Shown here one piece after another: positions 27,247 through 37,903 of a stretch of DNA of 64,000 bases. Origin of the DNA: Clostridium niameyense (GTDB lineage Bacteria > Bacillota > Clostridia > Clostridiales > Clostridiaceae); assembly GCF_001243045.1 (NCBI RefSeq), contig NZ_LN849007.1:1144989-1208988 (forward strand). Reading direction: 5' to 3'. Every line of letters begins with the position of its first letter. Within the stretch, counting starts at the first letter, position 1. Position numbers and translations under genes: made by a program. A model generated the notes under the pieces. The model was not told where the DNA came from. It saw only the letters and a list, made by a program, of their open reading frames with translations, and did not search any database.

Positions 27247-30200
27247 ATTAACAGAAGTAAGAGAAATCTACGAAAAAGTAACAGGAATAGTTACAAGCAA
27301 TAAAAAAGAATGGAAAGAATTCTTAGACTTTGCATCAAAAATTTATAAATATAACTTTGACAATTCAGTTTTAATTTATGCTCAAAGACCTAATGCTACC
27401 ATGGTTGCCAGTATGGAAATATGGAATAAAAAAATAGGAAGGTATGTAAACAAAGGAACAAGAAGTATAGCAGTTTTTGATACCTCAATGCCAACTCTTA
27501 AATTAACCTATTTATTTGATGTTAAAGATACCAATGGAGAACCTCATACTATTCCTAAGCTATGGAAGTTAAATGATGTTATTAGTGAAAAATTTTTAGA
27601 AAATATAAATGAAAAATATAATTTAAGTAGCAGTTCTATTGAAGAGTTAATATCAAAGATTACTGATATTAAAGTTAATGAAAGTTTTGATAATATTTTA
27701 GAAGGTTATGAACAAGATATTAAAGAAACATGGCTTGAAAAATTACCAGAAGAAGGTTTTATAAGTTGTTTTACTCAAAGTGTTATTGAAAGTATAAATT
27801 ATATGGTGGCAAAAAGATGTGGGATACAAGCTTCAAACTTTGATGATAATAGTTTTAGAGTAATAAATCATTTTAATACACTACCATTAACCTTTAGACT
27901 TGGAAATTCTGTGTGTAGTATATCTCAGCAAATTCTTAGAGAATTTGAAAGCGAAATATTAAAAATTATAAAAGAGCAAAGGAGCGAAAAAAATCATGAG
28001 AGAGAATCTAAACTTAAATTACAAGGAAATAGACGGAATATTTTATCCAGAGATACAAATATCCAAGGACAAGGAAGCAGATCAGAAACCCTTAGGGAAA
28101 TATGGACAAATGGCAATGAATTATCTAAAGAACAATCATCAGAGCAGATACAGTCTACTTCTAGCCCAAGGGGAATTGATAGAGAAAATGCACCAAGTAA
28201 ACGAGGAAGCTTATCAGAGGTTAGAAATATTGATGGAGCAAATGTTAAAGACAAATCCCATACAGAATCCAGAAAACACAATGGAGAACTTCAAACACAG
28301 GGCACTGATAAAGGAAACAGCAGAAGAGATAGTTCTTCACGAGATAGTATACAAAACGAGATAAAGCAAGTAGATATTTTTGAGCCACAAGCTAGTGGCT
28401 CTTTTTTAATGCCTGAAAATAATCATAATGAAGATAAAAATATACAAGATATTAAAGATGAAAAAAGTAAAGTTATTAACAATGAAGAAGATAGAAATAC
28501 AGATAAAAATTCAACTTGGGAAGAGTATAAAAATAAATCCATAGAAAACTATGAAAGTAATATATTAGGCTGGTTAAATAACAATGAAGTTAATAAAATG
28601 ACTGAACACAAAAAAAAAGTAGATGTAAAAGAAAAAGTTAAGAAAATAAATTACAGATATAGTTTAGAAGATGAAATTGGTGTTGGAGGACTTAAAACTA
28701 AATTTAGAAACAATATAGAAGCCATTAAAACATTAAAGGTTATTGAAGAAGAAAATAGATTGGCAACACCAGAAGAACAGAAAATACTTGCTAAGTACGT
28801 AGGATGGGGAGGTATGGCACAAGCCTTTGATATTAATAGTACAGGATGGAATAGTGAGTATGCAGAGTTAAAAGCACTACTTACTCCTGAGGAATATGTA
28901 TCTGCAAGAGCTTCAACACCGAATGCTCATTATACTTCAACTACAGTTATTGAAGGAATATACAAGGCTCTTGAAAGCTTTGGGGTTAAAACAGGAAATA
29001 TATTAGAACCTTCCATGGGAGTTGGAAATTTCTTTTCTATGATTCCAGACAGCATGAAAGATTCTAAGTTATATGGAGTAGAACTTGATGATATTTCAGG
29101 GAGAATAGCAAAGCAGCTATATCAAAAGGCGAATATTAAAATACAAGGCTTTGAAGAAAATAACTATCCAGATAATTTCTTTGATGTTGCTATAGGTAAT
29201 GTTCCCTTTGGAGATTATAAGTTGCATGATTCTAAATATGATAAACAAAATTTTTTAATACATGATTATTTCTTTGCTAAGGCTTTAGATAAAGTAAGAC
29301 CAGGCGGAATTATAGCTTTTATAACATCTAAGGGGACTATGGATAAAGAAAACAATAGTGTAAGAAGGTACATTGCAGAAAGAGCAGAATTAATTGGAGC
29401 AATAAGACTTCCCAATACGGCTTTTAAATCAAATGCTAATACAGATGTTACTGCTGATATTATATTTCTTCAAAAGAGAGAAAGGGTACAAGTTACAGAA
29501 GAAAATTGGCTTCATGTATCTAAAACAGAAGATGGAGTTCCTATAAATGAATACTTTCTTGATAATGCAGAAATGCTTCTTGGAAAAATGGTTTTTGATC
29601 AGAGAATGTTTGGAGAAGGTAGCAAATATACAGCTTTGGTTAATGATGATGAAAACTTTGATTTAAAAGAAGCTTTGGAAAAAGCAGTAGGTAATTTAAA
29701 TGCTAACATAACAAGTTTTGAAAGAGAAGAAGTTAATGCAGAAGATTGTATCCCTGCTGATCCTAACATCAGAAACTATACTTACACTTTTATAGATAAT
29801 CAGTTGTATTATAGAGAAAATGCTGTAATGAGAAAAATTGAAGTTACAGGAAAAACTTTAGAGAGGATAAAAGGACTTCATTCTATAAGAGAAATTACTA
29901 GAGAAATAATAGAAATTCAAACAAATGGCTGCAATCAAGAAGAGCTAAAAGAAAAGCAGGAAATCTTAAATAGAAGATATGATACTTTTGTTAAGAAACA
30001 TGGGCATATAACAGCAAGAACCAATAATACAGCTTTTAGAGATGACAATGATTATCCTCTTTTATGTTCTCTTGAAGTAGTAGATGAAAATAAGAATGTT
30101 ACTAAAGCTGATATGTTCACAAAACAAACAATAAGACCACAGATAAAGATAACAGAAGTTGATACAGCAATTGAAGCTCTTACAGTAAGTCTAAATGAAA

Positions 30201-33200
30201 AAGGAACAGTAGATTTATCTCTAATGTTAGAAATTTATGATAGCACAAGAGAAAACATTATAAATGAACTTAAAGGTTTGATATTCTTAAATCCTGAAAA
30301 ATATAATAAAGATGATTTACTTCAAGGCTGGGAAACTCAAGATGAATATTTAAGTGGTAATGTAAGGCAGAAATTAAAATTAGCAAAACTTTATGTGGAA
30401 ACTAATCCAGAGCTTTTTACTCAAAATGTAGAAGCATTAGAAAAGGTGCAGCCAGTAAATTTAGAAGCTAGTGAAATTGACATAAGGCTTGGAACAACAT
30501 GGATTGAAGAAAGTGATATAGAAAATTTTATTTATGAAACATTAGGAACTCCAAAGTATGCTCAAAATTCAGATTCTCGTTATAGCAGTAATGAAGTAAA
30601 AGTGCATTATAATAATTATAATGCCTCATGGGCTATTGAAAACAAAGGAGTATATGGATATTCTGTAGCTGCAACAGAAACCTATGGAACAAAAAGACTT
30701 AATGCCTATTATATTATTGAAGAAACTTTAAATCTTAGAACTGTTACTGTAAAAGACAGAATAGAAGATGGAGATACTGTAAGGTATGTACTTAATCAAA
30801 AGGAAACCATGCTGGCAAGAGAAAAGCAAAATCAGCTTAAAGAAGAATTTAAAAATTGGATATTTAGAGATCCTGACAGAAGAAAGAGGTATGTTGAATT
30901 TTATAATGAAAACTTTAATAACATAAGGCTTAGAGAGTATGATGGAACGCATTTAACTTTTCCAGGTATGAATCCAGATATTAAACTTAGGAAACATCAA
31001 GTAAATGCTATAGCAAGAATTCTTTATGGAGGCAGTACACTTCTTGCTCATTGCGTTGGTGCAGGAAAAAGTTTTGAAATGATATCAAGTGCTATGGAAC
31101 TTAAAAGATTGGGACTTTCTAAAAAAAGCATATTTGTAGTTCCTAATCATTTAACAGAGCAGATGGGAGCAGAATTTTTAAGATTATATCCTTCAGCGAA
31201 TATTTTAGTTACTACAAAGAAAGATTTTCAAAAGCAGAACAGAAGGAGATTTGTAAGCAGAATTGCTACAGGAGCTTATGATGCCATAATTATAGGACAT
31301 ACTCAGTTTGAAAAGATACCAATTTCAAAGGAAAGACAAGAGAAAATGTTAAATTATCAGATAGACCAAATGACTTATGCTATTGAGGCTACCAAAAGGG
31401 AAAGAGGAGAAAACTGGTCTATAAAGCAGATGGAAAAGTTTAAAAAAAGTTTAGAGAGTGAACTTAAAAGACTTCTTGATGAATCAAGAAAGGATGATAT
31501 TATAAACTTTGAAGAGCTTGGTATAGACACTATGTTTGTAGATGAAGCACATTATTATAAAAACTGTGCAGTATTTTCTAAAATGAGAAATGTGGCGGGA
31601 ATATCCAATACAAGAGCTAAAAAAGCAAGCGATATGCTTATGAAATGCCAATATATCCATGAGATTAATGAGGGCCGAGGAGTAATATTTGCAACAGGAA
31701 CTCCTATTTCAAACTCTATGACAGAAATGTATGTAATGCAGAGATATCTTCAAAATCATGAACTAGAAAGGCGAGGAATACAGCATTTTGATGCTTGGGC
31801 AGCAAGCTTTGGTGAAGTAGTTTCATCACTAGAACTTGCTCCAGAGGGTACAGGATATAGATTTAGAAGCAGGTTTTCAAAGTTTACAAACCTTCCAGAG
31901 CTTATGACCTTATTTAAAAATATAGCAGATGTTCAAACCGCAGACATGTTAAAGCTGCCAATACCAAAACTCAAAGAGAATAAATATATTTTAGTATCTT
32001 CAAATCCAAGTGAATTTATAAAATATGAGATGGAAAACTATCTAGAAAGAGCAGAAAGAATTAGAAATGGTATGGTTGATCCATCTGTAGATAATATGCT
32101 TAAGATAACCAATGAAGCAAGACTTTTAGGTACTGATCCAAGACTTATTAATAAAGAGGCTATAAATAAGCCCGATTCAAAGGTGAATAAGTGTATTGAA
32201 AATATTTATGAAGAATATAAAAAATCAGAAAGTATAAAAGGAACTCAAATAGTATTTTGTGATGTGGGAACGCCTAATTCAGATGGGCGTTTTTCTATTT
32301 ATAATAGCATTAAAGATGAGCTTGTAAGAAAAGGTATACCTAAAAATGAAATATGTTTTATTCATGATGCTAAAAACGAAGTACAAAGAGAAGAGTTATT
32401 TTCAGATATGAGGTCTGGAAATAAAAGAGTAATCATAGGAAGTACACCTAAAATGGGGACAGGAACTAATATTCAAGATAGGCTTATATCACTTCATCAT
32501 TTAGATTGTCCTTATAGACCTTCTGATATTGAACAGCGCGAAGGCAGAATTTTAAGGCAAGGAAATATTAATCCAGAAGTAAATATATATAGGTATGTTA
32601 CTAAAGATACTTTTGACAGCTATTTATGGCAGATTGTAGAGCAAAAGCAGAAGTTCATATCGCAGATAATGACTTCAAAATCTGTTGCAAGAAACTGTGA
32701 GGATGTAGATGAAACAGTACTTTCTTATGCAGAAGTTAAAGCTTTAGCCACAGGAAATCCGTTAATAAAGGAAAAGATGGATGTTGATAACGAGGTTTCA
32801 AGACTAAGAGTTTTAAAAGCTGCCTATGATAGTCAAAAATATACTTTACAGGACAACTTTACTTATAAATATCCTAAACTTATTAGTGAAGCTAATAGTC
32901 AGCTAGAATATGTTATTAAGGATATTGATAAAAGAAATATGGAAGATGGTAAGGACTTTTCAATAATTATAAATGGCAAATTATTTGATGAAAGAGAAAA
33001 GGCAGGAACAATGCTTCAAAGCCTTTATAACAAGATACCTAAAGGTGAAGAACTTCATGTAGGAAGCTATAAAGGATTTGAATTAAAACTTAGAAAAAAT
33101 CTCTTTTATGAAAAGTTTGAACTTTTAATTCATGGTAATTTAAAATACACTCTAGACCTTGGAGATAGTGCTCATGGAAATATGCTTAGAATTGAAAATG

Positions 33201-33466
33201 TGCTAAATAATCTTGAAAGTAAAATGCAAAATATAGAAACAAAGATAGAGGAATATAAAAGAAACTTAGAACAGTCAAAGATAGAATATGAAAAACCATT
33301 TCCTTATGAAGAAGCATTAAAAGAAAAGCTATCAAGACAATTTGAATTAAACTTATTACTGGATCTTAATAAAAAAGATGCTGAAGTTATAGTAGATGAA
33401 GATGCATTTATGGATAAAAAAGAAGGAAAAAATGAATTTGAAAATGAAGAAGAGATGGTAGTATAA
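27239..33466 (+). CDS. Giant ArdC-like / N6-adenine methylase / SNF2 helicase protein
   Basis: 2075-aa multidomain protein of the Tn1549-type ICE family. An N-terminal ArdC-like ssDNA-binding domain (about residues 1-230; [20 protein letters not shown]) is followed by a low-complexity Ser/Arg/Glu linker (about 245-430). The methylase domain shows motif [11 protein letters not shown] (about 588) and IGNVPFGDY (an N-P-P-Y variant, about 650). The SNF2/DEAH helicase shows motif I VGAGKS (about 1272), motif [10 protein letters not shown] (about 1433), and motifs V-VI in GTGTNIQDR and [10 protein letters not shown] (about 1740-1777). ATG 27239 follows AAGGAGGT; it overlaps the parB stop. Presumed to protect incoming DNA from restriction and to remodel it. 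The linker coincides with an overprinted gene. Confidence 0.92.
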   Translation: MSRLTEVREIYEKVTGIVTSNKKEWKEFLDFASKIYKYNFDNSVLIYAQRPNATMVASMEIWNKKIGRYVNKGTRSIAVFDTSMPTLKLTYLFDVKDTNGEPHTIPKLWKLNDVISEKFLENINEKYNLSSSSIEELISKITDIKVNESFDNILEGYEQDIKETWLEKLPEEGFISCFTQSVIESINYMVAKRCGIQASNFDDNSFRVINHFNTLPLTFRLGNSVCSISQQILREFESEILKIIKEQRSEKNHERESKLKLQGNRRNILSRDTNIQGQGSRSETLREIWTNGNELSKEQSSEQIQSTSSPRGIDRENAPSKRGSLSEVRNIDGANVKDKSHTESRKHNGELQTQGTDKGNSRRDSSSRDSIQNEIKQVDIFEPQASGSFLMPENNHNEDKNIQDIKDEKSKVINNEEDRNTDKNSTWEEYKNKSIENYESNILGWLNNNEVNKMTEHKKKVDVKEKVKKINYRYSLEDEIGVGGLKTKFRNNIEAIKTLKVIEEENRLATPEEQKILAKYVGWGGMAQAFDINSTGWNSEYAELKALLTPEEYVSARASTPNAHYTSTTVIEGIYKALESFGVKTGNILEPSMGVGNFFSMIPDSMKDSKLYGVELDDISGRIAKQLYQKANIKIQGFEENNYPDNFFDVAIGNVPFGDYKLHDSKYDKQNFLIHDYFFAKALDKVRPGGIIAFITSKGTMDKENNSVRRYIAERAELIGAIRLPNTAFKSNANTDVTADIIFLQKRERVQVTEENWLHVSKTEDGVPINEYFLDNAEMLLGKMVFDQRMFGEGSKYTALVNDDENFDLKEALEKAVGNLNANITSFEREEVNAEDCIPADPNIRNYTYTFIDNQLYYRENAVMRKIEVTGKTLERIKGLHSIREITREIIEIQTNGCNQEELKEKQEILNRRYDTFVKKHGHITARTNNTAFRDDNDYPLLCSLEVVDENKNVTKADMFTKQTIRPQIKITEVDTAIEALTVSLNEKGTVDLSLMLEIYDSTRENIINELKGLIFLNPEKYNKDDLLQGWETQDEYLSGNVRQKLKLAKLYVETNPELFTQNVEALEKVQPVNLEASEIDIRLGTTWIEESDIENFIYETLGTPKYAQNSDSRYSSNEVKVHYNNYNASWAIENKGVYGYSVAATETYGTKRLNAYYIIEETLNLRTVTVKDRIEDGDTVRYVLNQKETMLAREKQNQLKEEFKNWIFRDPDRRKRYVEFYNENFNNIRLREYDGTHLTFPGMNPDIKLRKHQVNAIARILYGGSTLLAHCVGAGKSFEMISSAMELKRLGLSKKSIFVVPNHLTEQMGAEFLRLYPSANILVTTKKDFQKQNRRRFVSRIATGAYDAIIIGHTQFEKIPISKERQEKMLNYQIDQMTYAIEATKRERGENWSIKQMEKFKKSLESELKRLLDESRKDDIINFEELGIDTMFVDEAHYYKNCAVFSKMRNVAGISNTRAKKASDMLMKCQYIHEINEGRGVIFATGTPISNSMTEMYVMQRYLQNHELERRGIQHFDAWAASFGEVVSSLELAPEGTGYRFRSRFSKFTNLPELMTLFKNIADVQTADMLKLPIPKLKENKYILVSSNPSEFIKYEMENYLERAERIRNGMVDPSVDNMLKITNEARLLGTDPRLINKEAINKPDSKVNKCIENIYEEYKKSESIKGTQIVFCDVGTPNSDGRFSIYNSIKDELVRKGIPKNEICFIHDAKNEVQREELFSDMRSGNKRVIIGSTPKMGTGTNIQDRLISLHHLDCPYRPSDIEQREGRILRQGNINPEVNIYRYVTKDTFDSYLWQIVEQKQKFISQIMTSKSVARNCEDVDETVLSYAEVKALATGNPLIKEKMDVDNEVSRLRVLKAAYDSQKYTLQDNFTYKYPKLISEANSQLEYVIKDIDKRNMEDGKDFSIIINGKLFDEREKAGTMLQSLYNKIPKGEELHVGSYKGFELKLRKNLFYEKFELLIHGNLKYTLDLGDSAHGNMLRIENVLNNLESKMQNIETKIEEYKRNLEQSKIEYEKPFPYEEALKEKLSRQFELNLLLDLNKKDAEVIVDEDAFMDKKEGKNEFENEEEMVV
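27996..28364 (+). CDS. TnpV-like protein overprinted inside the giant gene
   Basis: 122 codons in another frame wholly inside the linker region of the giant gene. The product matches the TnpV (transposon-encoded protein) pattern: an acidic start with G-I-F-Y-P-E-I, then [15 protein letters not shown], then [10 protein letters not shown], and an [11 protein letters not shown] ending. It is compositionally protein-like, while the giant frame is low-complexity over the same bases. AAAGGAG at 27978-27984 precedes ATG 27996 by 11 bases. TnpV function is not established; it occurs in Tn4451-type and other clostridial elements. Dual coding is my inference. Confidence 0.65.
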   Translation: MRENLNLNYKEIDGIFYPEIQISKDKEADQKPLGKYGQMAMNYLKNNHQSRYSLLLAQGELIEKMHQVNEEAYQRLEILMEQMLKTNPIQNPENTMENFKHRALIKETAEEIVLHEIVYKTR

Positions 33467-33499
33467 AAAATAAAATAAGTATATAATTTAAATATAAAT

Positions 33500-33541
33500 T
33501 TGTTTGCCAAGGTCGTAGGTTCGAATCCTACACTCCCCGCA
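33500..33541 (+). other. tRNA 3'-half-like sequence
   Basis: Variable-loop-like AGGTC, T-stem GTAGG (33515-33519), T-loop TTCGAAT, T-stem CCTAC (33527-33531), acceptor strand ACTCCCC (33532-33538), then GCA. All bases of a canonical T-arm are present. Upstream bases (TTTGCCAA) resemble a Gly(GCC) anticodon loop but have no pairing partner. It lies 34 bases after the giant gene. Confidence 0.65.
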
Positions 33542-33678
33542 CTAACAACCATAAGTATTTATGCCCTTATTTTGATTGGAGAATCAATAATTAGCGCTAC
33601 TATTGGTAACCTAATTGGAATTATCAAAGATAAATACGAAGGGAAGTGGTGTATTATGAATGTTTTGTTCATAATAAT

Positions 33679-33752
33679 AGCTCTATGCGGTATTTACGGG
33701 GAGTTAGCTCAGTAGGTAGAGCATGTGATAAAGTAGATTGCAGCATAGAGCT
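33679..33752 (+). repeat. Inverted repeat enclosing a tRNA 5'-half-like sequence
   Basis: Ten-base perfect arms AGCTCTATGC (33679-33688) and GCATAGAGCT (33743-33752). Between them is GGGGAGT (33698-33704), which is exactly complementary to the acceptor strand of the upstream tRNA half, followed by TA, D-stem GCTC, D-loop AGTAGGTA, D-stem GAGC. No matching anticodon stem follows. So the 5' half of a tRNA lies about 160 bases downstream of the 3' half. A T-rich weak hairpin ends the stretch at about 33,778-33,810. The spacer also holds an open frame with two hydrophobic stretches that I could not assign. Confidence 0.6.
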
Positions 33753-33839
33753 TAACTAAATAATATTATTATATAAGGCTTGTTATCAAACAGGTCTTTT
33801 TATTTTTATTTAAAAAGTTAATAGAAAAAGGTGATATAA

Positions 33840-34100
33840 ATGAATAAAAATAAAGGAATAAACCGAGATAATTATAAGTATTTAAGTTCTCTAATAGCAC
33901 AGCTTTTGGAACTTGATATGGATACTGAAGAAAAAATAACAGTATATATTGAAAATTATGGTGTAGATAATTTCTTGAAGGACTACGACAAAATGGAATT
34001 ACCTTATGAAGCTTATGAAAAATTAGAAAATTTAGAGTTAGTCTTAGAGACTCTAAATTACAAGGAAATTAATTTAGATAGTATAGGAGGTGTATTGTAA
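33840..34100 (+). CDS. Hypothetical ICE protein, 86 aa
   Basis: Not recognised. Acidic, helical, soluble: L-S-S-L-I-A-Q-L-L-E-L-D-M-D-T-E-E-K, then D-N-F-L-K-D-Y-D-K-M-E-L-P. SD AAAGGTGAT ahead of ATG 33840; the next gene begins immediately after its stop, so it is coupled to the RadC-like gene. A small regulator or assembly factor of the element is possible, nothing firmer. Confidence 0.7.
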   Translation: MNKNKGINRDNYKYLSSLIAQLLELDMDTEEKITVYIENYGVDNFLKDYDKMELPYEAYEKLENLELVLETLNYKEINLDSIGGVL

Positions 34101-34817
34101 ATGGATAAGAACATGCTATACACCAATACTTTTCTAAAAGGTTTAACCAATTTAACGGGCATTCCTATAGAGAAAATTCAAGAATATGCAAAAGAAAATA
34201 ATCCTTTTAATATTTTAGAACATCCTAATATAATAGAACCAAATGAAAAGCAACTTCAAAAAATAGGACTTCTTAATGAATTTATAGCATCATATAACTT
34301 ACTTAAAGCTCATGAAAGTGAAAATAAGATTAAATTTTCAACTCCAGAGAAAGCAGCAGATTATTTTATTCCTCTACTAAGTGGTATAAAGGATAAAGAA
34401 AAATTTATGATAGCATTTTTAGATAATGGAAATAACATAATTCAGACAAAGATAGTATCAGAAGGAACTGTTTCTCAAGCAGTAATTTATCCAAGGGATG
34501 TTTTAAAAGAAGCTTTAGCTTGTGATTGCAAGGCAATGATATTAGCACATAATCATCCAGGAGGATCTATTTTACCATCCAATGAAGATAAAGCAATAAC
34601 ACAAAAACTTGTAAACATATTTCAACCATTAGATATTAAAATACATGATCATATTATAGTTGCAGGAGTAAATTACTGTTCTATGGCTGAAAAAGGTTAT
34701 GTTCCAGCTTCAGTAAATGGAATGGCAGTATATGAACCTATAAAGATGGAGGATAAAAGGATTATAGAGGAAAAACAAAGCTTCAATTCTGAATTAGATG
34801 AGGAATTGGAGCTTTAG
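34101..34817 (+). CDS. RadC-like JAB/MPN-domain protein
   Basis: 238-aa protein with a C-terminal JAB1/MPN metalloprotease-like domain as in RadC. The zinc motif is A-H-N-H-P-G-G-S-I-L-P-S-N-E-D (about residues 149-163), with the upstream Glu in V-S-E-G-T-V-S. The N-terminal half (1-85) lacks the usual RadC helix-hairpin-helix and carries instead a unique helical region. Such proteins are near-universal in ICEs and plasmids; an accessory role in DNA processing or anti-restriction has been suggested but not proven. SD GGAGGTG; ATG 34101 follows the upstream stop directly. Confidence 0.85.
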   Translation: MDKNMLYTNTFLKGLTNLTGIPIEKIQEYAKENNPFNILEHPNIIEPNEKQLQKIGLLNEFIASYNLLKAHESENKIKFSTPEKAADYFIPLLSGIKDKEKFMIAFLDNGNNIIQTKIVSEGTVSQAVIYPRDVLKEALACDCKAMILAHNHPGGSILPSNEDKAITQKLVNIFQPLDIKIHDHIIVAGVNYCSMAEKGYVPASVNGMAVYEPIKMEDKRIIEEKQSFNSELDEELEL

Positions 34818-34839
34818 TTTTTATAGGAGATAAAAACTT

Positions 34840-35829
34840 ATGGAAAGGAAAAAGTTAAAATTTACTGATGATGAAATAGCTCTTGCAAACAGTATAAATA
34901 TAATAAGTTATGCTTTAAGTTTAGGTTATCCTGTAAAGCAAGTTACTTCTCGTTCCTTTAAAATAGATGGTTATGGAGGATTATATATTCATAGTGATGG
35001 TCATAAATGGAACTGGTTTTCTCAAAATAAAGGTGGTGGAGCCATTCAATTTGTTATGGAAATAGAAAATAAGTCTTGGGTAGATGCTGTAAAAACTCTA
35101 ATAGGGAAATCAGATGAAATTGTAAAATATATAGATCCAGAAGTTATTGAAGAAGAAAGCAAAGGCGAGTTTATTCTTCCAGAGAAAAATACTACCTTTA
35201 AACATATTTTTGCATACCTTATAAATTCCAGGGGTATTAAAAAGGAAATAGTAAGAGATTTTGTTAAAGAACACAAGCTTTATGAAAATAAGTATGGTAG
35301 CTGCGTATTTGTAGGGTATGACAAAGAAAATAATCCTAAATATGCAAGTATAAGAAGTACTAATACTACTGGAAAATTCTTTAGATGTGATGTTAAAAAT
35401 TCAGATAAAGCCTACCCTTTTTGCAAGGAAGGAGAGAACAATACAGTATGTGTATTTGAAGCACCTATTGATTTGATGAGTTATCTTACATTGATTAAGA
35501 AGCATAATATAGTGAATTTTGAAAATCACTGTATTTCTCTTGGAGGAGTTGCTGATAAAGCTCTTGAATACTACTTAAAAGAGAATCCTAATATAAATAA
35601 AATAATGCTCTGCCTAGATAATGATGAGGCAGGGCATTTTGCATGTAATCAGATATTTAATAAATATAAGTACAAATATGAAATTGTAAGGCATACACCA
35701 AAAGGAAAAGATTTTAATGAAGATTTAATAGCTCTAATTACGGATTCAAAGGTAACAAAAATAAGTGAAGATGAACCTATGTATAGAAGTAATGATTACT
35801 CAAATGAGTTTGATGATATAAGTCTTTAG
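34840..35829 (+). CDS. DUF3991/TOPRIM domain protein (primase-like)
   Basis: 329-aa protein. The N-terminal DUF3991 part has G-G-L-Y-I-H-S-D-G-H-K-W-N-W-F-S and GGGAIQFVM, a CHC2-zinc-finger-derived segment lacking the cysteines. The C-terminal TOPRIM domain shows Glu in V-F-E-A-P-I-D and the Asp pair in M-L-C-L-D-N-D-E-A-G-H (about residues 257-267). Probable element primase or nicking-type nuclease for copying the transferred strand. SD ATAGGAG. The transfer origin candidate follows directly. Confidence 0.85.
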   Translation: MERKKLKFTDDEIALANSINIISYALSLGYPVKQVTSRSFKIDGYGGLYIHSDGHKWNWFSQNKGGGAIQFVMEIENKSWVDAVKTLIGKSDEIVKYIDPEVIEEESKGEFILPEKNTTFKHIFAYLINSRGIKKEIVRDFVKEHKLYENKYGSCVFVGYDKENNPKYASIRSTNTTGKFFRCDVKNSDKAYPFCKEGENNTVCVFEAPIDLMSYLTLIKKHNIVNFENHCISLGGVADKALEYYLKENPNINKIMLCLDNDEAGHFACNQIFNKYKYKYEIVRHTPKGKDFNEDLIALITDSKVTKISEDEPMYRSNDYSNEFDDISL

Positions 35830-35854
35830 AAAGGTAAAGAGTTCTTTTTTCAAT

Positions 35855-35950
35855 ATCCAAGAGGACTGAGCCAAAGCCACGGGCTTGGGGTGAAGGCAAG
35901 CTTCCTATTGGTATAGCCAATAGCTTGTAAAGAGTGGGGAATCCCCACGC
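35855..35950 (+). other. Candidate origin of transfer (oriT)
   Basis: Short, unusually GC-rich non-coding stretch between the TOPRIM gene and mobC. It contains CTATTGG / CCAATAG (35905-35911 and 35917-35923, flanked by AAGCTT and AGCTTG), and then GTGGGG-AAT-CCCCAC (35934-35948), a perfect six-base stem. Position directly upstream of mobC and relaxase genes and the nested inverted repeats are what MobP-type oriTs look like. The nick site is not identified. Confidence 0.65.
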
Positions 35951-35981
35951 CCTTTTTAAAAACTTAGAAAGAAGTGAAGGA

Positions 35982-36284
35982 ATGAGGAAAAGAAATGTTC
36001 AAACTAATATAAGAATGACAGAAAGTGAAGTAGAGCAAATAAAAAAGAAAGCAAAAAGAGCTAATATGATCTTTAGTAATTATGTTATATCTTCTGCATT
36101 AAATAAAGAAATTGTTGTTATTGATGGGATAAAAGATTTTACTCATCAGCTTTCAAAAGTAGGTACAAATCTTAATCAATTAACTATGCTTTGCCACCAA
36201 GGAAAGGTTAGTTGTGCAGACATAGGTGCTGTGAATAAGGTGCTTAAGGAGATATGGGAGGAATTAGTGTGCATTAGAAAATAA
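35982..36284 (+). CDS. mobC: MobC family relaxosome accessory protein
   Basis: 100-aa ribbon-helix-helix-like protein. N-terminal R-K-R-N-V-Q-T-N-I-R-M-T-E-S-E-V-E-Q-I gives the RHH strand and first helix; the second half G-T-N-L-N-Q-L-T-M-L-C-H-Q-G-K is the MobC (PF05713) motif. It binds oriT and helps the relaxase melt DNA. ATG 35982 has only a weak GAAGG close upstream; a GTG at 35934 would start inside the oriT stem and is less likely. In many relatives the relaxase gene follows directly; here a 1.6-kb insertion separates them. Confidence 0.85.
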   Translation: MRKRNVQTNIRMTESEVEQIKKKAKRANMIFSNYVISSALNKEIVVIDGIKDFTHQLSKVGTNLNQLTMLCHQGKVSCADIGAVNKVLKEIWEELVCIRK

Positions 36285-36488
36285 GAAATTAAGTTCTTTA
36301 AATTATTTGAAATTTAAATATATATGGTATATAGTTACAATATTTAAGAATAAATGAATTTGGTTTATGGTGACTATGGAATAATTTCTCGATAAAATCA
36401 TAATAAATACACTGGTTATATGAAAGGGTATTAAGTAGACGAAAACTATTTAATAATATATTGTTTTTAGGGGAAGGGAGGAAAAGTT

Positions 36489-37685
36489 GTGTTTATACCA
36501 CCAGGTAAAATCTATATGGAAATGCAAAGTGATTCTTTTGGAATATGGATAACAGAAGTCGAAGGAAACGATTATCCTCATATTATAGCTAAACTTCCAA
36601 CTAATGTGATTAAATCGATTTATAATGGAATTGATACATTTTTAAATATAGCAATTTATGAACATCAAGGTCAAAATATTTTAGTATTAGGATTATTTAT
36701 AATGGATAACCTAAAATATCCTTATAATACATATCAAATTATTAGAAAGGAAAGTGAGGGCAAACTATTTTTGCCGTTGCTTAAAAATAACAATAAAGAG
36801 TGGCACATTCATTTTTTTGATGAATTAGCAAGACCTTTAGTTTCATCAGTATGTAATGTTGATAAAATGGAATCTGAAAAGTTACTTTCTACGTTAAATA
36901 ATTTGATATTATATTATGGAGATGTTAGAAAATTAGATGATGCTATATTTGATAAATATAAAGCGGATATTGAACAAATATTTATAAATAAATTTTTTGA
37001 GCCTTCAACGATATTTTATAAATTCAAGTGTGAATTTATATTTAGTAATCCTGTAAATATAATAGGAGTAGGAACAGGAGAGTTTAAAATTGATGATGAA
37101 GATGAAGGTGGTGGGTTAGAACAACAAATATTTCAATTGATAGAATCATTATATGGTGATTTAAGAAGTTATAGGTCTCCACAGATTTATAAAAAAGATA
37201 AACTAAGAGAATTGACAGATATTTTAGCTTGGGATGAAAACCACATTTGTATAATAGAATCTAAAGTTATGTCTATTTTTAATATTGAATCAGATAGAAT
37301 TAGTGAACGATTCACTTTAAATATTGAAAAACAGATAAAAAAAGCTTTAAATCAGCTTTGTGGAGCAACAAAGAGTATAAAAAGAAATGAAACTATTTTT
37401 AGTCAATTAAATAATATTATTAAAATTCCAAATGAATCAATTGAAACAATACATTGCATAGTAATTATTTCAGAGATGTATCCAAATTTGAATTGGAATG
37501 ACTGGGCACTCAAGTTAATAGAGATTAATAATAAATATAAAATAATGATTCATATTATTGATCTAGAGGAATTGCATAAATTGATTGTTAGTAGTAAAAA
37601 TCCAACTGAAATTCGTATAAATTTACTTTTGAGATGGAATAAAATGCTGGAAGTGAAAAGTGCTTTTATCAGAGGAAAACTATGA
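36489..37685 (+). CDS. Putative PD-(D/E)XK nuclease protein of unknown family (cargo)
   Basis: 398-aa protein, not recognised as a named family. The C-terminal third has a restriction-nuclease-like core: L-T-D-I-L-A-W-D-E-N-H-I-C-I-I-E-S-K (about residues 241-258), that is, Asp, spacer, E-x-K, followed by a long helix and I-H-C-I-V-I-I-S-E-M. The N-terminal half is beta-rich with no motif I know. GTG 36489 follows GGGAAGGGAGG. It has about 200 bases of AT-rich DNA upstream and its own terminator downstream, and separates mobC from the relaxase, which suggests later insertion. A single-gene defence or anti-plasmid effector is a reasonable guess. Confidence 0.6.
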   Translation: MFIPPGKIYMEMQSDSFGIWITEVEGNDYPHIIAKLPTNVIKSIYNGIDTFLNIAIYEHQGQNILVLGLFIMDNLKYPYNTYQIIRKESEGKLFLPLLKNNNKEWHIHFFDELARPLVSSVCNVDKMESEKLLSTLNNLILYYGDVRKLDDAIFDKYKADIEQIFINKFFEPSTIFYKFKCEFIFSNPVNIIGVGTGEFKIDDEDEGGGLEQQIFQLIESLYGDLRSYRSPQIYKKDKLRELTDILAWDENHICIIESKVMSIFNIESDRISERFTLNIEKQIKKALNQLCGATKSIKRNETIFSQLNNIIKIPNESIETIHCIVIISEMYPNLNWNDWALKLIEINNKYKIMIHIIDLEELHKLIVSSKNPTEIRINLLLRWNKMLEVKSAFIRGKL

Positions 37686-37867
37686 ACTAAAAAATAGTTA
37701 TATGATGGTTAATATTTATAATGGCAAATTATGAAGAAAACAATGTAATGTTAAGAAAAATAATTTGCAGTTTATATATTTGTGCAAAGTAATTTAAAAA
37801 TTTACTAAGGCTCAAATAAGTCAAGACTTTATAATAGATTGATAAGTACAATAATGAGAATTAATAG

Positions 37868-37903
37868 AATCTGTGATTTGTAAGCAAATCAACAGATTTT
37901 TTT
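37868..37903 (+). terminator. Terminator upstream of relaxase gene
   Basis: AATCTGTGATTTG / CAAATCAACAGATT with an immediate T-run. It ends the nuclease-gene transcript and lies just 30 bases before the relaxase start, so relaxase expression needs read-through or a promoter very close by. Confidence 0.75.

Noticed and set aside
27994-28281. Long antisense frame opposite the TnpV region
   Set aside because: No SD, composition is the mirror of the Ser-rich linker, and no recognisable pattern. A shadow of the two sense frames.
33500-33715. 71-codon frame spanning the two tRNA halves
   Set aside because: It begins and ends inside the tRNA-like sequences and has no SD. The hydrophobic middle could be a gene scrap, but I could not support it as a gene.
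35934-35981. GTG start extending mobC upstream
   Set aside because: It would begin within the oriT stem without an SD, and the added residues do not match the family.
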